64,000 bases of DNA from Flavobacterium psychroterrae (lineage in GTDB: Bacteria > Bacteroidota > Bacteroidia > Flavobacteriales > Flavobacteriaceae), in contig NZ_JAGYVZ010000002.1 of assembly GCF_018380615.1 (NCBI RefSeq), positions 186,001 to 250,000 of the forward strand, written 5' to 3'. The translations under genes were made by a program, and so were the position numbers. Below the pieces are notes generated by a model. That model ran no database searches and was not told the DNA's origin. It worked only from the letters and a program-made list of their open reading frames with translations. This document shows, piece by piece, positions 49,563 through 58,314 of this stretch (positions are counted from its first letter, which is position 1; each line of letters starts with the position of its first letter).

Positions 49563-52325
49563 CTATTCAGAATCTTTAGTTTCTTCAAGATCCTCAGTTT
49601 TTCGTCCTAGTTTTACTTTAGGACTATTCTGAGTTCCGGTCACAGTCATCGGAATTCCAAAGATACCCAGAGGAGGTAAGCCTAAGCGCATTTTTAAGTT
49701 CAGTTTTCCATCTAAACTTGTTGTGCCTTCAATTCTTGGTCTAAAGCCTGCAAATTTGAATTTAAAGCGTTCTACCGTCATGATATTATTTTTGATAGTA
49801 GTTTTAATGTCAACCTTTGAAACATCCGGATTTTTCATCGATTCAGAATTTGTTTGTTTGCTTACAGCATTGAACATTTTCAATCCTCTCACTTTTACAT
49901 CTTTTACAGAAAGTATTCCGCCGCCAACAAGCGATGGATAAATAGGATCCATGTTTCCGTTTAAGCGGCCTTTTAATTGATAATCTACAGAAACAATTCC
50001 TTGCGCTTTCTCTGCTGCGCTTGCCATTTTTCTAAAAACTTCAATTTCATTATATGCTTTCTTAATATCAAAATCAGAAGCCTTAAGATTAAAATCAAAA
50101 TTAGCTTTTTGTGGAGTAACTGCCTGATAATTTGCATTCATGCCCACTTTGCAGCCTATTAAATCAAATCCTGTATTTTGCATGCTTAATTTGCCTTTGT
50201 TCATGCTTAAACTTCCTGTCGTATTTTGAAGATTCAATTTGTCAAAATTTACTTTTTGAGCATTAGCCATAAATTGCAAATTCAAATTCGTAGGAATGAT
50301 AATAACACCAGATTGTTTTGCTTGAGTTTGAGGAGCAGGATTTTCTGTTTTAGTTTTTGTCACTGCTGTATTTGCCGGTGTGCTCGACATGAATTCGTCA
50401 ACGTTAATATATCGGGATGTAGCTTTAAACGATCCTTTTAAAACACCTGTTTTTGTTGTTGCGTAATTAAAAACGTTTTGCAAATAACCGTTCATTTTAA
50501 AATCTGATTCACCATAAGCCGCTAAAAAGTTATTGAAGGACATTTTATCCTGATTGATTTTGAAAATCCCTTCCTTAATGATGAATTTTTTAGGTAAATA
50601 TTCTGATGCAATACCAATGTTTCTCAGTTCCAGTGTTCCTTTATTATAAAGTTTACTGTAATTTCCTTTTTCGGCATCGCTTTGTTTGCCTTTTAGAACT
50701 AAATCTGCTTTGACAAAACCATCTAAATCAAGTCCTTTTTGAGAGAAAACTTTATAAATTTTGTTGACATCAAGTTCACCTTTTGCTGTAATGTCATAAG
50801 TTAAATCATTAAAATTGCTAAGATCTGCCGTTACAAAAACAGGTTTTCCTTCAAATGTAAACTGAGTTGGTTTCAGGCTTACTTTCAAATCTTCAAAAGT
50901 TCCTTTTTGGTTTTCAATCTTAGATTTGATTGTAATATTTGTGATAGGATTTGGATAATATTTGGTTTTTAAATAACCGTTTTCTAAATCGATATTTCCT
51001 TTTGTTATTGGGAAAAGTTTGTTTTTCTGATCAAATTTCCCGTTTGCTTTTACATCTCCGGTAAGGCTCCCTTTTAGTACAATATCAGGAATTCCTAAGG
51101 CTTTAATTAATTTTTCAAGATCAATTTTAGCTTTAAAATCAGCATTAATTTCTGGTGCGTTTGCACCTTTTACATAGAATTTAGATTTTAAATAATCTTT
51201 GTTGATGTTTAACGAAACATTTTGAGCGTCAACAATTAGGAGATCCGGATTTAATGACGGAACTTTTGTTTTAATATCCAGATTTAAGTTTGAAACCGGA
51301 AAAGCACTTTTGGCATAGTTTACAAAACCGCTATCTATTTTTATATCCAGATTAAGATCCGGAGCAATGTTTTTCGAAGCAATATAATCACCTTTTAAAG
51401 TAAAAAGTAAATTCGTATTTCCTTTTAATTCAGTTTTAGAAAGCCAGGTAATATATTTGGGAGGCAAAGCAGTAAAAACGTCGTACAACTTGCTGTTGTC
51501 AGATTTAATGACAAAATCCATGTTGTAACCATCTTTCAGGAAGTCAAATTTTCCTTTAAAATCCACTAAAAGCTGATTGATTTTAAGGTTATTCTGCTGG
51601 AAATAGAAAGACAATGAGTTTACATTTACTTTAGTAATTAAATCGGCGTCAATTTTTTTATTCATTAAATAAGGTTCGCCTTCATAAACAATGTTTAGTT
51701 TTTCGATTTTAGCTTTTGAGTACAAATCAAAAACGGCTTTGTTCAAATCCCCTTTTCCTAAGTAATCAAATCCAAAAGCATCAAAATGAACTTTTGTAGA
51801 TAAATCGTCGTAAATTATTTTACTGTTTAAAATCTGAATTCGTTCCAGTTTTAAAGCAGTTTCTGAGCTGTCTTTTGTGGTTGAAGCTTGCGATGATGAT
51901 TTGTAAACATTGTAATTTGCTTCTCCTTTTGCGTTTACTTTCACATTGATAAACGAATCTGATAAATAAATCTGATCAATTTTTACCTCTTTGCTAAAAA
52001 TTAAACTCGCAACGTTGATTCCAAAAGAAACCTCTTTTGCAGTAATGAATTTTTCGTTTTTATATGGAGCTGATCCATTTAAACTTAAATCGTTTAAAGT
52101 TAAAGTTAGCGAAGGAAAATGATGAAAGAACGAAACCGAAACATCAGAATAATTCAATTCTGCGCTTAGTTTTTCATTCGCTGTTTTTTTAATCTGCTCC
52201 TTGATTTTATCGGCAAAAATAATAGGAGTCAAAAACAATAATCCTATAATAACGACAAAAGTTATCCCTAGATATTTAGCCGTTTTTATTAAAATGGATT
52301 TCGTTTTATTTGTTGACATAACCAA
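49563..52325 (-). CDS. AsmA-family protein
   Basis: 920 residues. An N-terminal membrane helix (YLGITFVVIIGLLFLTPIIF) anchors a very large periplasmic beta-rich body, starting with the AsmA signature KIKEQIKKTANEKLSAELNY and SFFHHFPSLTLTLNDLSLNG. Repeated strand motifs run through it, and the C-terminus has the AsmA-like KDVKVRGLKMFNAVSK and RIEGTTSLDGKLNLKMRLGL. A low-complexity tail ends EDLEETKDSE. AsmA/TamB relatives carry lipids between membranes. Start could be the second Met, two codons in (52319). Confidence 0.9.
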   Translation of the reverse strand: MVMSTNKTKSILIKTAKYLGITFVVIIGLLFLTPIIFADKIKEQIKKTANEKLSAELNYSDVSVSFFHHFPSLTLTLNDLSLNGSAPYKNEKFITAKEVSFGINVASLIFSKEVKIDQIYLSDSFINVKVNAKGEANYNVYKSSSQASTTKDSSETALKLERIQILNSKIIYDDLSTKVHFDAFGFDYLGKGDLNKAVFDLYSKAKIEKLNIVYEGEPYLMNKKIDADLITKVNVNSLSFYFQQNNLKINQLLVDFKGKFDFLKDGYNMDFVIKSDNSKLYDVFTALPPKYITWLSKTELKGNTNLLFTLKGDYIASKNIAPDLNLDIKIDSGFVNYAKSAFPVSNLNLDIKTKVPSLNPDLLIVDAQNVSLNINKDYLKSKFYVKGANAPEINADFKAKIDLEKLIKALGIPDIVLKGSLTGDVKANGKFDQKNKLFPITKGNIDLENGYLKTKYYPNPITNITIKSKIENQKGTFEDLKVSLKPTQFTFEGKPVFVTADLSNFNDLTYDITAKGELDVNKIYKVFSQKGLDLDGFVKADLVLKGKQSDAEKGNYSKLYNKGTLELRNIGIASEYLPKKFIIKEGIFKINQDKMSFNNFLAAYGESDFKMNGYLQNVFNYATTKTGVLKGSFKATSRYINVDEFMSSTPANTAVTKTKTENPAPQTQAKQSGVIIIPTNLNLQFMANAQKVNFDKLNLQNTTGSLSMNKGKLSMQNTGFDLIGCKVGMNANYQAVTPQKANFDFNLKASDFDIKKAYNEIEVFRKMASAAEKAQGIVSVDYQLKGRLNGNMDPIYPSLVGGGILSVKDVKVRGLKMFNAVSKQTNSESMKNPDVSKVDIKTTIKNNIMTVERFKFKFAGFRPRIEGTTSLDGKLNLKMRLGLPPLGIFGIPMTVTGTQNSPKVKLGRKTEDLEETKDSE

Positions 52326-52369
52326 TTTTGGTATTTATAATAATGTAAAAATAGAATTTAAGGAATAAA

Positions 52370-52951
52370 TTATCCGTGAACGGTTTCGCTTTTGCCATAA
52401 TTGGTAATGATTGAACCTTCATATTCAATCCATTCTTTCCAGCGTTTGTCAATGTCTATGTTGTCTGTATATTTTCGTGCAAATCCTAAAAATGTAGTGT
52501 AATGTCCAGCTTCAGAAATCATTAAATCACGATAAAATTTAGCTAATTCTTCGTCTTTTATATTTTCCGAAAGCACTTTAAAACGCTCGCAGCTTCTGGC
52601 TTCGATCATTGCCGAAAATAATAAACGATCACAAAGTGCGTCTTTTCGGCTTCCGTCTTTTTTCATAAATTTAAAAAGCTCATTTACATAGTGGTCTTTT
52701 CTTTCACGTCCTAAAGTCAATCCTCTTTTTTTGATAATGTCGTGAACCATTTGTAAATGTTCTAATTCTTCTCTGGCAATTATTAGCATTTCGGTCACTA
52801 ATTCTTCTAATTCAGAATTGTAAGTAACTAAACTGATGGCATTTGAAGCTGCTTTTTGTTCGCACCAGGCGTGATCTGTCAAGATTTCTTCGATATTTGA
52901 CTCTACTATATTTACCCAACGCGGGTCTGTGGCTAATTTTAATCCTAGCAT
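52370..52951 (-). CDS. miaE: tRNA-(ms2io6A37) hydroxylase
   Basis: Di-iron, ferritin-like enzyme that hydroxylates the isopentenyl group of modified A37 in tRNA. 193 residues from the ATG at 52951. Helical iron-site motifs: ILTDHAWCEQKAASNAISL, EMLIIAREELEHLQMVHDII, AMIEARSCERFKVLSENIKD and SEAGHYTTFLGFARKY. A TTG nine codons upstream is rejected because it lies within the -7 element TAATTTTG. Confidence 0.9.
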   Translation of the reverse strand: MLGLKLATDPRWVNIVESNIEEILTDHAWCEQKAASNAISLVTYNSELEELVTEMLIIAREELEHLQMVHDIIKKRGLTLGRERKDHYVNELFKFMKKDGSRKDALCDRLLFSAMIEARSCERFKVLSENIKDEELAKFYRDLMISEAGHYTTFLGFARKYTDNIDIDKRWKEWIEYEGSIITNYGKSETVHG

Positions 52952-52975
52952 AATTTTATAGAAAAAAGTTAACTG

Positions 52976-52983
52976 CAAAATTA
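52976..52983 (-). promoter_or_regulatory. miaE -7 element, decides the start codon
   Basis: TAATTTTG on the minus strand, 24 bases upstream of the chosen ATG. Confidence 0.55.
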
Positions 52984-53064
52984 GTGTTTTTTATCACCGA
53001 AAGTCAGGAAATATGGTGCAAATACGCCCAAAATAGTATTATTTTGTAACTTGAAACAAATTAA

Positions 53065-54309
53065 ATGAATCAGCTAAAAAAACTTTTAATCATAGGCTTT
53101 GTCTGGCCTGAACCAAATTCATCAGCGGCGGGCGGGAGAATGATGCAATTGATTTCTATTTTTAAACAAAATGGATTTGAAATTACATTTGCAAGTCCGG
53201 CTTTAGACAGTGATTTTATGGTTGATTTATCTCAATTTGAAGTACAAAAAAAATCAATTGAACTCAATAATTCCAGTTTTGATGATTTTATAATTGAGCT
53301 GAATCCTGATGTTGTTTTGTTTGATCGTTTTATGATTGAAGAACAATTTGGCTGGCGCGTTTCAGAAAATTGTCCAAAAGCGATTAAATTATTAGATACC
53401 GAAGATTTGCATTGTTTGAGAACGGCAAGGCAAAAAGCATTCAAGGAAAACAGGGATTTTGAGTTAAATGATTTATTATCTGAAGAAGTTGCAAAGCGTG
53501 AAATCGCCAGCATTTTAAGATGTGATTTATCTTTTATTATTTCACAATTTGAAATGAAAATTCTAAATGATGTTTTCAAAATCGATCCGAGTTTATTGCA
53601 TTATTTACCATTTCTTGTTGATGAAATGAGTGAAAATGATTTGGTAAAATTGCCTTCTTTTGAAGAAAGGAAAAATTTTGTCTTCATCGGAAATTTTCTT
53701 CATGAACCCAATTGGAATACCGTACAATATTTAAAAGAAACGATTTGGCCTTTGATTAAAAAGCAATTTCCAGAAGCAGTTTTAGAAGTTTACGGAGCTT
53801 ATCCTTCACAAAAAGTATTGCAATTGCATCAGCCTAAAAATGGTTTTTTTATTATGGGAAGAGCCACAGATGCTAATGAAATAGTTAAAAATTCGCGAGT
53901 TGTTTTGGCGCCTATTCGGTTTGGAGCGGGATTAAAAGGAAAATTATTAGAAGCCATGCAATGCGGAACGCCAAGTGTTACGACAACAATTGGTTCTGAA
54001 GCAATGCACGAAAATTTGCCATGGAATGGTTTTATTACTGATGATATTCAGGAATTTGCAACAAAAGCAATTTCTTTATATGAGGATAAAAATCTCTGGA
54101 AAGAATCTCAAAAAAACGGAATTACAATTGTAAACGAATGTTTTCAAAAAAGTAAATATTCAGATGCATTAATCGAAAGAATTAATTCGTTATTAAATGA
54201 TTCTGAAAGTCATCGTTTGCATAATTTTATGGGAAGTTTGCTCCAGCATCATACTTTAAAAAGCACCAAATACATGGCAAAATGGATTGAGGCTAAAAAT
54301 AAAAATTAA
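53065..54309 (+). CDS. Glycosyltransferase, GT4-like
   Basis: 414 residues, GT-B fold. The N-terminal domain starts LKKLLIIGFVWPEPNSSAAG; the C-terminal nucleotide-sugar domain has KNFVFIGNFLHEPNWNTVQY, FFIMGRATDANEIVKNSRVV and FGAGLKGKLLEAMQCGTPSV (family E-x7-E region represented by LLEAMQCG). No membrane helices; cytoplasmic. Donor and acceptor unknown; no polysaccharide cluster adjoins it. The last four bases overlap the end of the convergent AraC gene. Confidence 0.85.
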   Translation: MNQLKKLLIIGFVWPEPNSSAAGGRMMQLISIFKQNGFEITFASPALDSDFMVDLSQFEVQKKSIELNNSSFDDFIIELNPDVVLFDRFMIEEQFGWRVSENCPKAIKLLDTEDLHCLRTARQKAFKENRDFELNDLLSEEVAKREIASILRCDLSFIISQFEMKILNDVFKIDPSLLHYLPFLVDEMSENDLVKLPSFEERKNFVFIGNFLHEPNWNTVQYLKETIWPLIKKQFPEAVLEVYGAYPSQKVLQLHQPKNGFFIMGRATDANEIVKNSRVVLAPIRFGAGLKGKLLEAMQCGTPSVTTTIGSEAMHENLPWNGFITDDIQEFATKAISLYEDKNLWKESQKNGITIVNECFQKSKYSDALIERINSLLNDSESHRLHNFMGSLLQHHTLKSTKYMAKWIEAKNKN

Positions 54310-55184
54310 GCTTCCATTTTTCCAAATCCTACCGTTTCACGATACAATTGTGGAGAAACATCAGCATTAGTTTTAAAGAATCTACTGAAATAATGTTCAT
54401 CATCATAACCTAATTCATAAGCGATTTCTTTAACCGTTTTGTTAGTCATGTATAATTCTCTTTTGGCTTCAATAATAATTCTTTCGGCAATTAAATCCGT
54501 TAAGGTTTTATTGAAATAATTCTTCGATAATTTAGCTAAGGCTTTCGCCGAAATATTCAACATTTCCGCATAATGACCGGCTGAATGTTTGGTTTTAAAA
54601 TTAACTTCAATCGCATCTTTTAAATTTTGAAGAATAAAAGGTTCTTTAGAATCCGGAACCGATTTCATTTCTTCCAGTTGCTGGTTTTTTAACCTCGAAG
54701 CAGTAATCAAAAATATCTTTAAATAGGAAATCAATAATTCATATTGTGCTAATTCAGCATTTTGAATTTCGGTTTTCATTTGGTCTAAAACCATTTTAAA
54801 AATTGATGCGGCATCTTCGGGAATTATTGTGTAAGGCGGTTGATAAACATTATTAAATAATACGCCATTGCAGGAAACTTCCTTTTGATGATAATGAATA
54901 CAGTAAAAATCAGGGTGAAAATGAATTGCAATTCCCTCAATTGGTTCGTTTACACAAAGCATAAAAGGCTGATACGGAGAAAAGGCAAGGAGTGAATTTT
55001 CCTCAAATTGATGCTCGGCAAAATCAGCTTTTACTTTGCCTTTTCCTTTGGTTACCCAAATTAAGGAAAAATAATTATTACGCTGCAAATGATCAAAATG
55101 ACTATTATTGTCAAACGGAAGTAGTTTAAAAGCCAGATTTCCGGTTTGTGGATTAATTAAAGTATAAACATTTTGATTGCTCAT
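54306..55184 (-). CDS. AraC-family transcriptional regulator
   Basis: 292 residues. N-terminal cupin-type sensing domain (FSLIWVTKGKGKVKADFAEH) and C-terminal double HTH of ~100 residues (HYAEMLNISAKALAKLSKNY, KTVKEIAYELGYDDEHYFSR). The second helix signature GYDDEHYFSRFFK is typical. It lies 80 bases downstream of the AhpD-like gene on the same strand, so the two may be an operon with the regulator controlling it. The inducer is unknown. Confidence 0.9.
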   Translation of the reverse strand: MSNQNVYTLINPQTGNLAFKLLPFDNNSHFDHLQRNNYFSLIWVTKGKGKVKADFAEHQFEENSLLAFSPYQPFMLCVNEPIEGIAIHFHPDFYCIHYHQKEVSCNGVLFNNVYQPPYTIIPEDAASIFKMVLDQMKTEIQNAELAQYELLISYLKIFLITASRLKNQQLEEMKSVPDSKEPFILQNLKDAIEVNFKTKHSAGHYAEMLNISAKALAKLSKNYFNKTLTDLIAERIIIEAKRELYMTNKTVKEIAYELGYDDEHYFSRFFKTNADVSPQLYRETVGFGKMEA

Positions 55185-55264
55185 AATAACGCTGTTTTAA
55201 AAAAAAATATAAAGATAGTCACGAATAAAATTCACAACTATCTTTATAGCTTGTTTTATTGAAA

Positions 55265-55816
55265 TTAGTTTTGTAATTCTAAACTTGGCACTGCAGGAAA
55301 ATCAATTTCTGTATTTGCAGTATTGTTGAAATAGTTAGTCAAAACATTCAAAGCTACATGTGCTACAGTTTCTGCAATTTCAGCATCTGAGACCCCTGCG
55401 TTTTTAACTGCATTTACATCTTCATCGTTTACTAAACCATTTTTAGAAACTAATTTTTTGGCAAATTGCAAAATAGCTTCGGTTTTTGCATCTGCAGAAT
55501 TTCCTGTTCTTGCATCTTGTAAAACTTGAGGATCAGCTTTTAATAATTTTTCTCCAATAAAAGTGTGAGCAGCTACGCAATAATCACATGAATTACTTTG
55601 TGAAATTGTTAAGGCTAATAGTTCCCCAGTTTTTGCGCTTAATTTTCCATGGCTTAAGGCGCCACTTAAATTTAAATATCCTTCAAGAACCGCTGGAGAA
55701 TTTCCCATTGTTCTCATCATATTAGGAATAACTCCTAATTTAGCTTGTACGGCGTTTAATAAATCTTTAGTTTTTCCTGTTACTTCTTCCGGGTTTAATG
55801 CTGTTAATCGTGCCAT
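55265..55816 (-). CDS. AhpD-like carboxymuconolactone decarboxylase-family protein
   Basis: 183 residues. The CMD/AhpD active site C77-x2-C80-x3-H84 (SNSCDYCVAAHTFIG) is complete, with upstream conserved ALSHGKLSAKTGELLALTIS. Proteins of this type act as peroxidase-linked disulfide reductases or decarboxylases of protocatechuate-like acids; the redox CxxC favours an alkylhydroperoxidase role. All-helical, cytoplasmic. Linked to the AraC gene downstream. Confidence 0.88.
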   Translation of the reverse strand: MARLTALNPEEVTGKTKDLLNAVQAKLGVIPNMMRTMGNSPAVLEGYLNLSGALSHGKLSAKTGELLALTISQSNSCDYCVAAHTFIGEKLLKADPQVLQDARTGNSADAKTEAILQFAKKLVSKNGLVNDEDVNAVKNAGVSDAEIAETVAHVALNVLTNYFNNTANTEIDFPAVPSLELQN

Positions 55817-56026
55817 CTTATTTAATTTTTTAATGTTAATTATAGTTGTTGTCTTTTGACATTACAAAGATGCGACGATTGCAGATTTTAAAACATGGAG
55901 GATTTACGCTATGTGATGGACAATTTTCCCTGAGGTATTTTTAAACAAAAAAAGCCCTTATTATATTAGAGGAATTTAAGTTTTATAATAGGGAAATATA
56001 TGTTGTTAGCATAATCGTGATTACAA

Positions 56027-56183
56027 TTATCCCGTAGGGATTACATGTTGGTAGTAATATTAAGAGTTGTAATCATTTGTCCCGTTAGGGACTATACGAT
56101 GACGCAGAATGGTATAGTCCTTAACGGGACAAATAAAAATCGAATTATGTTTTTTCTACCAATATTAAATCCCTACGGGATAA
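56027..56183. repeat. Nested double palindromic element
   Basis: Outer arms TTATCCCGTAGGGATT...GGTAG (56027-56054) and CTACCAATATTAAATCCC...GATAA (56156-56183) enclose inner arms TTGTCCCGTTAGGGACTATA + C (56077-56097) and its inverted partner (56112-56132), 20 of 21 paired. Same word set as the 42783-43071 cluster. The rest of the 55817-56333 gap shows no gene. Confidence 0.8.
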
Positions 56184-56230
56184 AAGTAGAATTATAAACA
56201 AGATAATAGCAGCTAATATTTAATAAAAAA

Positions 56231-56256
56231 TCCCCGATTACAAGTGTAATCGGGGA
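56231..56256 (-). terminator. M1 peptidase terminator
   Basis: TCCCCGATTAC-AAGT-GTAATCGGGGA, 11 perfect pairs; on the minus strand TTTTTTATTA follows. Confidence 0.92.
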
Positions 56257-56280
56257 TGTGAACTGTAATTAGTGATGTAT

Positions 56281-56332
56281 ACTGAGACTGTAAACTGCGA
56301 CTGTAAACTGAGACTGAATACTGCGACTAAAA
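56281..56332. repeat. Four tandem 13-base ACTGNGACTGTAA units
   Basis: ACTGAGACTGTAA, ACTGCGACTGTAA, ACTGAGACTGAAT and ACTGCGACTAAAA at 56281, 56294, 56307 and 56320; GAG and GCG alternate. Ends one base before the M1 peptidase stop codon. Confidence 0.8.
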
Positions 56333-56333
56333 A

Positions 56334-58181
56334 CTATTTCAAAACGCCTTCAACTGCCTGAACAGTAGTAGCATGATAGCCTGATTTTGCTTTATCAAAG
56401 ATTTTATTTGCCCAAACTTTTCCTTCCGAAGTTTTTGCCATTTCTTTATAAAGCATCATTACAGATCCTGTTCTGCTGCTTCCAATCAAAAATTGTTCAA
56501 TTGCAGGATAGGCTGCTGTGTATTTATAACGAATAGAAGGAATAAACCATTGACGTTTGATAATGAAATTACCACCTTTTGTGAAATTAAATTCGGTGTC
56601 AAGAGCTTCCATCTCTTTTGGAGTGATATCCGTTGGTAGATGGTCAATAAAATATTGTTTTTCGCTGGTTGTTGTAATTTTTTGACTTAAACCTTTAACG
56701 CCGGTTTCTCTCCAGTTTTTTTGGATTTTATCAATTGCATCAAAATCTACCGAATTTACCGGAGTAATATTTGACGGAATTCCCGGTTTGTAAATCCAGT
56801 CTTCTAATTTTATTTTATCAGCAAGAGTTTTGTCTCCTTTGATAAGATTTTCGTTGATATATTTTACAAAATCTTCTGTTGTGATCGATTTAAATGCATG
56901 TGCATCAAAATAATTTTTAATGAAAACATCGAATTTTTCACGCCCAACTGCATTTTCAATTACTCTTAAAAAAGCATATCCTTTTACATACGGAATCATA
57001 CTGATTCCATCATCAGGATTTCTTCCTGTTAAAGATACTTTTAGGCGTGTATCAGGATTTGTATCTCCTAATTCGGCTACATTGTCTGTTAATTCTTTAC
57101 GTGTGATCACGTTTTGCATTTCAAATTCTTTCTTGCCAAAGATTGCTTCGCCAATTCTGTGTTCTACATAAGTAGTGAAACCTTCGTTTAACCAGATATC
57201 ATCCCACGTTGCATTGGTTACTAAATTTCCGCTCCAGCTGTGGCCTAATTCGTGTGCCAATAAACTTGTTAAAGAGCGATCTCCTGCAATTACACCCGGA
57301 GTTAGGAATGTTAAGTTTGGATTCTCCATTCCACCATAAGGGAAACTTGGTGGCAAAACCAATACATCATAACGTCCCCAACGATAAGGTCCGTAAAGTT
57401 TTTCGGCTGCAACAACCATTTTTCCTAATTCGGCAAATTCCCATGCTGCTTTTTTAATTAAAGACGGTTCTGCATAAACACCGGTTCTATTATCTATGGC
57501 TTGAAATTCAATATCTCCAACAGCAATTGCCATTAAATAAGACGGAATCGCTTTGTCTTGTTTGAATGTATAGACTCCGGTATCATTTTTCTTTTGCGGA
57601 TTTACGGCACTCATTACGGCTAATAAATCTTTAGGAACGGTAACTTTTGCATTATAAGTAAAACGAATTGCCGGTGAATCCTGGCATGGAATCCATGTAC
57701 GGGACCAAACACTTTCTCCTTGAGAAAATAAAAACGGTTTCTTTTTATCAGCAGTTTGTTGTGGCAATAACCATTGTAATGCTATAGCGTCTTTGGTAGT
57801 TTTATAATAAATATTAACCTTAGTTGTGTTTGGTTCAATGGTAATATGAAGTGGTTTTCCGTGGAATTCAAGTTCATTGCCCAATTTGAATTTGGTTTCT
57901 TTTTCCTCGTCACCTAAAGTTACTTTAGTGATTTCAAGTGTATTTTCGTCAAAGATAATTTCATTTCCTTTGCTGATGTTATCAATTTGCCATGAAGCTT
58001 TTCCTGAAATAGTTTGTGTATCAAAATCGACTTTGATATCAAGGTCTAAATGTTTTACGACAGCTAAATCTGCTTTAGAAAAAGTGTGTTCATCTGCAAC
58101 AGCTGCGGGTTTCTCGGTCTGATCTTTTTTCTGGCAAGCAATTACTGTCAGGAATAAGGTCACAAGGATTAGTTTTTTCAT
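56334..58181 (-). CDS. M1-family zinc aminopeptidase, lipoprotein
   Basis: 615 residues with lipobox (FLTVIAC, C16), so anchored in the envelope. The substrate-binding GGMEN (PPSFPYGGMENPNLTF) and zinc motif HELGHSW with the downstream glutamate (WLNEGFTTYVEHRIGE) are intact. The C-terminal leukotriene-A4-hydrolase-like domain runs to the end. It removes N-terminal amino acids from peptides in the periplasm or at the surface. Single transcription unit with a strong terminator. Confidence 0.94.
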   Translation of the reverse strand: MKKLILVTLFLTVIACQKKDQTEKPAAVADEHTFSKADLAVVKHLDLDIKVDFDTQTISGKASWQIDNISKGNEIIFDENTLEITKVTLGDEEKETKFKLGNELEFHGKPLHITIEPNTTKVNIYYKTTKDAIALQWLLPQQTADKKKPFLFSQGESVWSRTWIPCQDSPAIRFTYNAKVTVPKDLLAVMSAVNPQKKNDTGVYTFKQDKAIPSYLMAIAVGDIEFQAIDNRTGVYAEPSLIKKAAWEFAELGKMVVAAEKLYGPYRWGRYDVLVLPPSFPYGGMENPNLTFLTPGVIAGDRSLTSLLAHELGHSWSGNLVTNATWDDIWLNEGFTTYVEHRIGEAIFGKKEFEMQNVITRKELTDNVAELGDTNPDTRLKVSLTGRNPDDGISMIPYVKGYAFLRVIENAVGREKFDVFIKNYFDAHAFKSITTEDFVKYINENLIKGDKTLADKIKLEDWIYKPGIPSNITPVNSVDFDAIDKIQKNWRETGVKGLSQKITTTSEKQYFIDHLPTDITPKEMEALDTEFNFTKGGNFIIKRQWFIPSIRYKYTAAYPAIEQFLIGSSRTGSVMMLYKEMAKTSEGKVWANKIFDKAKSGYHATTVQAVEGVLK

Positions 58182-58219
58182 TTTATGAATATTGAATTAG
58201 TGGACGAAAATTAAACAAA

Positions 58220-58251
58220 AAATCCCGTTTTGAATAAACAAAACGGGATTT
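58220..58251 (-). terminator. pdhC terminator
   Basis: AAATCCCGTTTT-GAATAAAC-AAAACGGGATTT, 12 perfect pairs with T-rich sequence on the minus strand, about 64 bases beyond the pdhC stop. Confidence 0.88.
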
Positions 58252-58273
58252 AATTATAAAAATAAACTTCTTA

Positions 58274-58307
58274 GCTCAGGCTGCCTTTCGACTTCGCTCA
58301 GGCTGAC
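58274..58307. repeat. GCTCAGGCTG direct repeat
   Basis: GCTCAGGCTG occurs at 58274 and 58296 around CCTTTCGACTTC, between the pdhC stop and its terminator. Resembles words common in Flavobacteriaceae gaps. Confidence 0.5.
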
Positions 58308-58314
58308 AAAAAAA

